From the NCBI GenBank assembly GCA_032622095.1, contig CP136067.1:57579899-57643898 (forward strand): 64,000 nucleotides of DNA, in the 5' to 3' direction. Made by a program: the position numbers and the translations under genes. Of the stretch, positions 52,701 through 61,700 are shown piece by piece; position 1 is the first letter of the stretch; every line of letters starts with the position of its first letter. Source of the DNA: Siphonodentalium dalli (lineage: Eukaryota > Mollusca > Scaphopoda > Gadilida > Siphonodentaliidae). The notes beneath the pieces are model-generated. The model saw nothing but the letters and a program-made list of their open reading frames with translations, was not told the origin of the DNA and searched no databases.

Positions 52701-55700
52701 TTATGTGTTTCCCCAATACGGACTCATTAATTCCCCCCTGGCGGAAACCCTGGTCTAGGCCTACATGCAGTTTCATTCAAATATACGACCGAATTGCCCC
52801 TTATATTAGTCGAAGAATATTTAATCATATTAACGGTTGGGTTGGACTTTTACAACATATCGAATGGTCGGGACACAAAGTGTGAACATTTATTCCAAGA
52901 ATTGGGATTTTGGTCTTGATCTAAACCCGGAGGTAGGTTGACAACTTCAACGTTAAAAGATATTTTGTTTATTATATTGCCTGAATAAATAGCGTTTTCT
53001 TCACTTCTGTGTCAGAAACTCAGGAAACAAATGAAACTCGCTCAGACCATGCTATGATCAAATGTTGCACATAGTATAAGTTCTATATATCGGTACTTCG
53101 TGTCTATATCAACCCTTATTATCCACATTGCAATATTCATAATTTTTAAGGTTCAAATGCGCCATGTACGTACAAATGGTAAAATCTATTAAATTGAGAA
53201 ATCGGGCACCACCCATATACGATAAAGTAACTAAACGGTTCGTATGCAAATAAGTGTAATATATGTAAGTATATATGTAAGTAACCAGCTTAAAATATGG
53301 CCTGGTCATGCAGTCACCTCTGATCATAAGGGATTAACCCAACATTGGATTAACACATCTGAGTCATACCATGTGGTCGGCCCTGTCCAACCGTTCATTG
53401 GCGTGACTCCTTAACACATTGTCAACATAATGGACTGACAGTACCCTATTGCTTTTTCAATCAGTTAACTGCATGAAGACTACATTTTTGCTCTTACATT
53501 TCGGCAATTGTATATTATATTATTTATCGCGTGTTATTTCGGATTTGGTGGAGAATTATAAATTGAATGATTGATTGATGCACTTGCATGCATAGATTCG
53601 AGAAAATTTAATGCCTGGAATTCAAAATTAGACACCCCCACCACAAGTGAAGAGACTCTATATGTATATTCCTTCTGCTATACTTCCAGCTGTCAGTCAG
53701 AGTGCCATTATACTTGAAAATCGTTGTATTATATGAGATTTGTGGAGGCATGGACTCAGTATGATAGTTAATTTTTTTCAAATGTGCTTGCTTCAGCCCA
53801 TATCGGGGTTATAACACCCGTGCCAACCTCGATACATGCATATATTTTGTTATCACGCATGTACATGCAAGTCATATAAAATAAATCGTTCACAGTGAAA
53901 TAACCGTCAATTCAGTTCGATGTTGAGCGTCCTTTATTAAAATAATGGATGGTTGTGGTTGTAAAATAATGTACGATCCATTAACCTACATGTATTAACA
54001 AGACACGGTGAACACAGGAGTTCCGTCATGGTCTATATATGCACCCATATATGTATCGTGATTTGTATTGTATTTGTATGTGTTACTTACTCTCCGGTAA
54101 TGGAGTAAATAAATGAATATATATATATATATAATCTGTCATTATTGGAGAGAACGCAGTTGTTTGTGAAACGATTGGCTTTCCGTAATTAGTTAAGTGC
54201 CAGAAGCCACCTCGAGAGTTTGAACATAAAATGTGACTTAAATGATAACTTTATCGATGTGATTTGTTGATGATATCTAGCAGTAAATAGGTTAATACAT
54301 CGTTGACTGATATTTTGTAGAATTCATGTACTTATGTGTGAGAAAAATATAGTGAAAGATTACCGGTCAATTGGGCAGATCTACCCGTTGGAAATCCCTA
54401 TGGCTGTATGTGCTGCATTGAAAGTACGCAAGTGACTGTGACGAAGTTCACCGATTTACCCAAAGCCGTCGGACGGGTATCTGCTTCGGTAGGTTGTTAA
54501 AAAGAAAGGCCTTATACTTCTTTTGACCAGAGTGTACTTAACCCTTTACCCAACAGAAGGGCCCTGTGCCAATGCATTCTCTTATATATGCGAGTCGACC
54601 ATAGGTCGCCTCGCATATATAAGAGAATGCATTGGCTTAACACATTAAAAATTATAAAATTGTTAAAGAATGTAAGAAAAAATGGTAAAAAGTGTTAAAA
54701 AAAGATTTTGTTTAGGCCAATGCATTCTCTTATATATGCGAGGCGACCTATGGTCGACTCGCATATATAAGAGAATGCATTGGCACAGGGCATAACTGTA
54801 ACTATCACAATGTGGTCAAGGAGCCGGTTCCAATGATATCCATATTTGTATGGTTCTATTGAGACAGACCGCAGATATTTTAGGCTGTTGAAGCTTTATT
54901 TGGCCGGTTTTGGCCGGTTTGTTGGGTAAAGGGTTAATTCAGTATCATTGAATAAGTCCAAGTGACTGTGACAAGATATCTCAGATATTAACTTAATTTT
55001 TCTCTAAGAAATTACATCTATTTTAAACATTCGTAATGATATGGAGGAATAAAAATTATATATACAATACACATATGAATAGTACAATGGAATTAACATA
55101 TAACTAGATAATAATGCAGTATATTGCTGGGTAGGACATATCCCTGTTGGGCTGTCTTCCTACTTCCCCGCTATATAGCTGGTCATTGTCTCTCATCTAT
55201 TCACCAGCGATTACACTCATAGAAACGGCTTTTCATATTACAGTATTGACCGAGACTAGTTTAATAATTTCATTGACTGCAACAATTCCAGAAAATTATC
55301 AGATTATTACAGTCTAAGGCCTCCAATCGATATCACGGAGGAAAACTGATGTACCATTGATAAAGTTTCACCGATATAGCATTTAATATTAAACCCTTTA
55401 CCCAATACACATATGACCGACTTCATTTAATGCAGCCAATGCAATATCACCCAATTTGGAATAATGTATGTTGTTTATCTTGAATTAAATTAAAAGAGGT
55501 GTGTGTGTGTGGGAGGGAAGGACTTTCAGGAACCAAAACACTTCACTGTAGATTATTGAATAATTAGTTTATTTTGTAATTATTACATGGTATAAACAGG
55601 GCAATTGCAGTGTATAAAAGTTATTTATTTTATATTTGTGACAAGTCTCCACTTACAGAAAACAAAGCAAATGGGCAAGTTATCAACATCTTTCAAGGTT

Positions 55701-58700
55701 TTGTTTGGCGATGATATCACACAAAAATAAAATAAGATGAAAGACGGTATCTTAATGTTTTAAGTTTTTGGTGTAAAAAACAACATGGCTCAGATCATCA
55801 AAAATAATATAATTTTAATTGACAAGATGCTGTATGTGTCTGATACAATGCTAGTGTAAACTGGGGCGTAAATTGGGTCACCAAAGACAGCATAGTGATA
55901 ACAATTATGTGGACCACTACTTCTAATATATTGACAAGTGAATGCCCCAAAAAACGTGTGTTTTATATTGAGTTTATAATCCAAATAGCTAATAATATAA
56001 CCATCAATAACCATTCAGGTTTGTTTATACTTTTGGATATAACCTTCACCTTATTAAGCGCAGCTGATCACAAACTCTCTCTCTTTTCGTGTGTTCATTG
56101 CAGGAAAGTACTTACTGTCAGTGTACATTTTAGCAATAGAACTTCACATAAATCATATAAAATGGATGATGATAGGCCTACACTAAAAATAAACTATCAT
56201 GAATATTAATGAAACCAACCAAAAGTATAAAATAACTTGAAATATACCTTAACATTATAATATCATCTTTCCACACATACCAAAATTGTTGGTTATTGAT
56301 TTGTTCAAATGCACCCACGTGGTGCGAAATAAAAAGTAACAATCTAAATTTTTATCTCAATTGTTTTGGTCGGTCCTTTGGCTGCCAAAACACCCTGTTT
56401 TGTCCATTTTGATAGGCAAAGGGTTAAGCGATTTAGTTTTTTATGAGAAACAATGGGTGCGGCCATTCAAGTTTTGGCATAAACAAGAAACATTGAATAT
56501 ATCATGTGACCAAACAAGGAGATTTGAAAAGCAGGGCATGAATGTGATTGCGGGCGGGTACATTTGTGACTGGTTTAGGAAGTTAGATAGGATGTGATCG
56601 ATGGCTTTTGACAATGACCACTTCAACCCCATTATAGGGCCCGAAACTTCCAACAGAAATGGTACATACGAAAGAAGTTACGTACCTTTTTTGCATGTCT
56701 TGTTATCATCACTCAGTAGAATTCCAGTTGGACAGGCACATGTGTGACCCCGAGGTAATGGAGCTATCAAACACAAATGGCTGCAGCCTCCGTTGTTTAT
56801 TTTACATCCAGTGGGAACTGTAAACAAATGCTATTAATTAGTATACAGAAAGAACATGACCCACACATAGACAGAACGACACAAGTGTGTTAATGGGTTT
56901 GTTGATATGGCACGAGTACTAGCGTGGGAGGATAGAACTTGTGCAGCTTCGAGTTCTATCCTTCCAAGTGCTGTATCGACAAACCCATTAACACATGAGT
57001 CGTTATTGTGGTTATTACACGCCACTCATCCTGGAATCTGCGAATTAAAAAAAACAGGCTTACAAGGTTTATTCAGGCACATAGAGGCCTTGTTTTGTCA
57101 TGTGTGATGATGCTTTTATTTTATAGTTCTGGTTTCATGGTTGAAGCCATCCAGTAATGACAAAGGGATGTGTATAGAATGCATGTTCCATTTAGATTTA
57201 GATTTAGATATGGAAAAGCATGAACACTGAAATTCTAGGAACAAACGTATAATAAAGACGGTGATGCAAGCGACTTGATTACTTCATCAATGGCATCAAA
57301 ATTTTCTCCTGGAATTCCATCATCCTATGTTGGTGGTTCCTCTCATTAGTTTTTCGTTTTCAAATGGTGACTTGGCAGCAAGTCATCACATGTATAGTAT
57401 ATTTGGTAGTTTTTTCCAGGGGCCTGAGGACTCATAAGTCCAAAAGCTGAGCCACAAACACTGAAATTGTCTTTTTAATGCCCACTCATAAAAAATAAAA
57501 TGCCAATTTAATTATAACATTCATTTGTAGGCGGGATGCAAATCGAAGCCAAAAACACTCTAATAAACATTCCAGTTACGCCACTCAATTAGAGCAAATC
57601 CTATTCTTGCGATAGACCCTTTGGCTGCACTGCTTGCAATGTGCCACTCACGACGCCAAGCGAATGACTCACTGATTTGTCCTAATTGAGCATCGAAACA
57701 GAATTCGCAGAGATCACGATGGTCTGCATGCAATGGGCCTTAAGGCCACACAACTTTAACCATTTGTTTACTTAATAGATTCTTCAATACAGTTCTATGA
57801 GTGTAGATTGGCATGAACATTCTTCATGTCGAGATGTTCATGAATGAGAAAATACTATGTTAACAGACGTGTGTTATGTTGACGAAATAGCTAGAGAGCT
57901 GAACATTGGCATAGCTGCAAATAGTTACTCTATTCTAGTAACATTTTAACCAGTATAAAGATATAACAAAATTACCCGATTACAGTAATGTCCTAAATAA
58001 TCAGTGAGAGCTTTCCTATGAATGGAAACAAGCCATATTTCCGACTAAATCCTGAAAAGTTACCCATAATTCTGTTGTAGTTAAGGAGTTGATTATTTAG
58101 GGCATTACTGTATGTTATGTTGTGGGCTGACTTTGGCATTGTGTGGTTCTCGTTGCTCAATATATAAACAAATATTGCCTAAGTTCACAAAAGGTTGGGG
58201 AAATGTCACTGGTGCCAGCAGTCTTATCAAGGCATTAGGAAAGAGAGGCCCTGCATGGAGTTTGGGTGGTAATGTCAATAATAAGATAGTCAATATACCT
58301 GGAGAACGACCCCTGTGGAACACATGAACATCCATAACACTGCTGAGACCAGATAGCACAACCCTCCTGTCTGATCCATCCAGTTTATCTGCCGAGTGGA
58401 TGCTCTTTGTTTGCCAGTCAGTCCAGTAAACTTTTTTTTCATATAAGGCGAGGCCAAACGGGTGAGGTAGGTTTTTTCCAACAATAGTCTGAAAAATATA
58501 ATTATCGGTCATTCTGGTCCTAAATGAGATTCTGAAAAATGCTGAAATCTGATAGACACCTGAAATGAGACGATTAGAGCTGTACGTCAGATTTCATAAT
58601 GGCATAACACTTATACCGAATTGTCGTCTTCATCATGACCTGGCAACTTAATATGACCATTTATTGGCTGCATCTATTTAGCCTGATGTCCCGCAAATGC

Positions 58701-61700
58701 TCAGAAAAGCTATTTCCAATCTGCCTCCTTGTTTCTCTGACATAAACTGCCCCAATCACAAGCTACACACACCAGACCATATATGACTTTTCTAGTACGG
58801 CAAGTCACCTGCTTCAACACTCAAAATTTATTTGCACCATCATAATTCACATCAGAATTAGTCAACTGCGCACGCGTCACACACGAGGTCTCGCACTTTC
58901 AATTTTGCAAGGATACAATTCGTTGAGTTGAGACCCTAAACATGCTTGTAAATTTTCAAAAGAATTCTCCAATAAATGCGGGCTGCAGGGTGTGCCGATG
59001 GATTCAAATTTTAAATAAAAGATGGCTTCTGGCGGCCATGTTTTTTAACAAATTTCGGAAAAAATCAATGGCTCCCATCTTGAGGTCACCCCGAAAATCC
59101 ATAAGAAGTTCGGTGATGGTCAGATGAGAGATGTGACCTGTAGGGTGTGCTAATGGAAATTGTTGATGGCGAATGGAGGGGCACACAGACGGATGGATGT
59201 CAGCCCATGGCAATAGCTCAAACTTGACTTTTGTCAAGTTGAGCTAATAAACGTACCTCTCTATTGAGATCATTCAATGTGCTTGTTTATATGTTCATAA
59301 TAACCGTAATTCTCTATTGAGACCATTGAGGGTGCATGTTTCTATGTTATCATAGTAACCGTAATTCTCTATTGAGACCATTCAATGTGCATGTTTCTAT
59401 GTTATCATAATAACCGTAATTCTCTATTGAGACCATTGAGAGTGCATGTTTCTATGTTATCATAGTAACCGTAATTCTCTATTGAGACCATTCAATGTGC
59501 ATGTTTCTATGTTATCATAATAACCGTACCTCTCTATTGAGACCATTGAGAGTGCATGTTTCTATGTTATCATAGTAACCGTAATTCTCTATTGAGACCA
59601 TTGAGAGTGCATTTTTCTATGTTATCATAGTAACCGTAATTCTCTATTGAGACCATTCAATGTGCATGTTTCTATGTTATCATAATAACCGTACCTCTCT
59701 ATAGAGACCATTGAGAGTGCATGTTTCTATGTTATCATAGTAACCGTAATTCTCTATTGAGACCATTGAGGGTGCATTTTTCTATGTTATCATAGTAACC
59801 GTAATTCTCTATTGAGACCATTGAGGGTGCATTTTTCTATGTTATCATAGTAACCGTAATTCTCTATTGAGACCATTCAATGTGCTTGTTTATAGGTTCA
59901 TAATAACCGTAATTCTCTATTGAGACCATTGAGAGTGCATGTTTCTATGTTATCATAATAACCGTAATTCTCTATTGAGACCATTCAATGTGCATGTTTC
60001 TATGTTATCATAGTAACCATAATTCTCTATTGAGACCATTCAATGTGCTTGTTTATAGGTTCATAATAACCGTAATTCTCTATTGAGACCATTGAGAGTG
60101 CATGTTTCTATGTTATCATAGTAACCGTAATTCTCTATTGAGACCATTCAATGTGCATGTTTCTATGTTATCATAGTAACCATAATTCTCTATTGAGACC
60201 ATTCAATGTGCATGTTTCTATGTTATCATAGTAACCGTAATTCTCTATTGAGACCATTCAAGGCGCTTACTTGTATATTATCAAAATAAACGTACCTCTC
60301 TATTGAGACCATCGAGAGTGCTGGCTTCTATCGAGTGTTGAGAAGCATCTGTCCAGTAGAGCCTTTGGTTCTGGTGGTCGATTGCCAGACCATTGGGCCA
60401 TGCTAACTTGTGGCTGTGTAAAATCAACTTATCCTTCCCATCCATACCAGATCGTTCTATTTTTGGTGTCTTCCCCCAATCAGTCCAGTAAATATAGCTG
60501 TGGAATTAAGGGTCATGGTATGTAACCACTAAGTTAAGCTCATCACAACATCATTAACACTTCGGAGAAGTTCTATATAATTATGACCCAAAATAAAGCC
60601 ATGCAGAAAAAAGAAACACAATAAGAGACAAGAAATTGAATCAGAGATGCAGGGTCAAGTTGCAGTAGCTACGCAAAACACAGGCTTGCAAATGAAAAAT
60701 TATTTAATCTGCCTATCATTACTATAAATGAACTAATTAAGGACTGTAAATCAGCTGAAAATATGCTGACCTGGCCAGTTTTCCAACTTGATCATGACAT
60801 TGTTGACCAAGTTTCATATACCGAAATATGAACAAAATCAGTTGATATTTTTTCCAAGTGATTAAAATTCAAGAAAATTAACTAATTAAGGGCCATAACT
60901 CTGCCAACAATATGCTGGCCAAGACATTGTTGAGCATGTCTCATATACCATACCTGCCCAGTTTTCATTTGTTTAGAAATTCTCATATAATGAATATCAA
61001 TAAAATCAGTTGATATTTTTTCAAGTTATCATACTAACATGATAAAAATTCACGAAAATAAACTAATTAAGAGCCGTAACTCAGCCCACCATATGTGGAC
61101 CTGGCTGCATGGTTTTGGAACTCGATCAAGATATTTCTGAGCAAGTCTCATATATCAAATATCACTGAAATCAGTTGATAATTGTTCCAGCTTCATGCTA
61201 ACATAGTCTGTAGATGCCCACCGGCGAACCGACCTTGGCAAACTAATTGAAAATTTCAAAAATAGCTAAGATATGCTATAAAAAATCATGGACATTGTGT
61301 CGAATTTTTACCTCACAAAGTCTGCTATCAACAAACTTTACAACATTGTTAATCTGGAATCATGATTGATAATGTCTAGTTCCACTCACAAATTCTTAGT
61401 ATGTCCAGAAATCCAATATCTGATTGTACTGGCTTCAATTTAACACTTTTGTACAGCACAGATGCCATTGTATGTGGATAGACATCACATATATTTTTCT
61501 GACTAAAATAGTTTGACCGTTAAGTTTGTTATAGTTCCTAATTTTTTAATGAACGGTACAACTTCCTTATCCATTTTCATCGAAGATAAACAATTTAGCT
61601 TTTCACATTCTGGACAAATGGCTTGATTAAAATTCGCGGCAAATAAAAATGTGACAAAATCATACACAGGAATTATGTGAAAATTTACACCAGTGTTCGA

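Noticed and set aside
55389-56427. Confident piggyBac transposon call
   Set aside because: Only short end similarity and no transposase; kept only as a tentative element.
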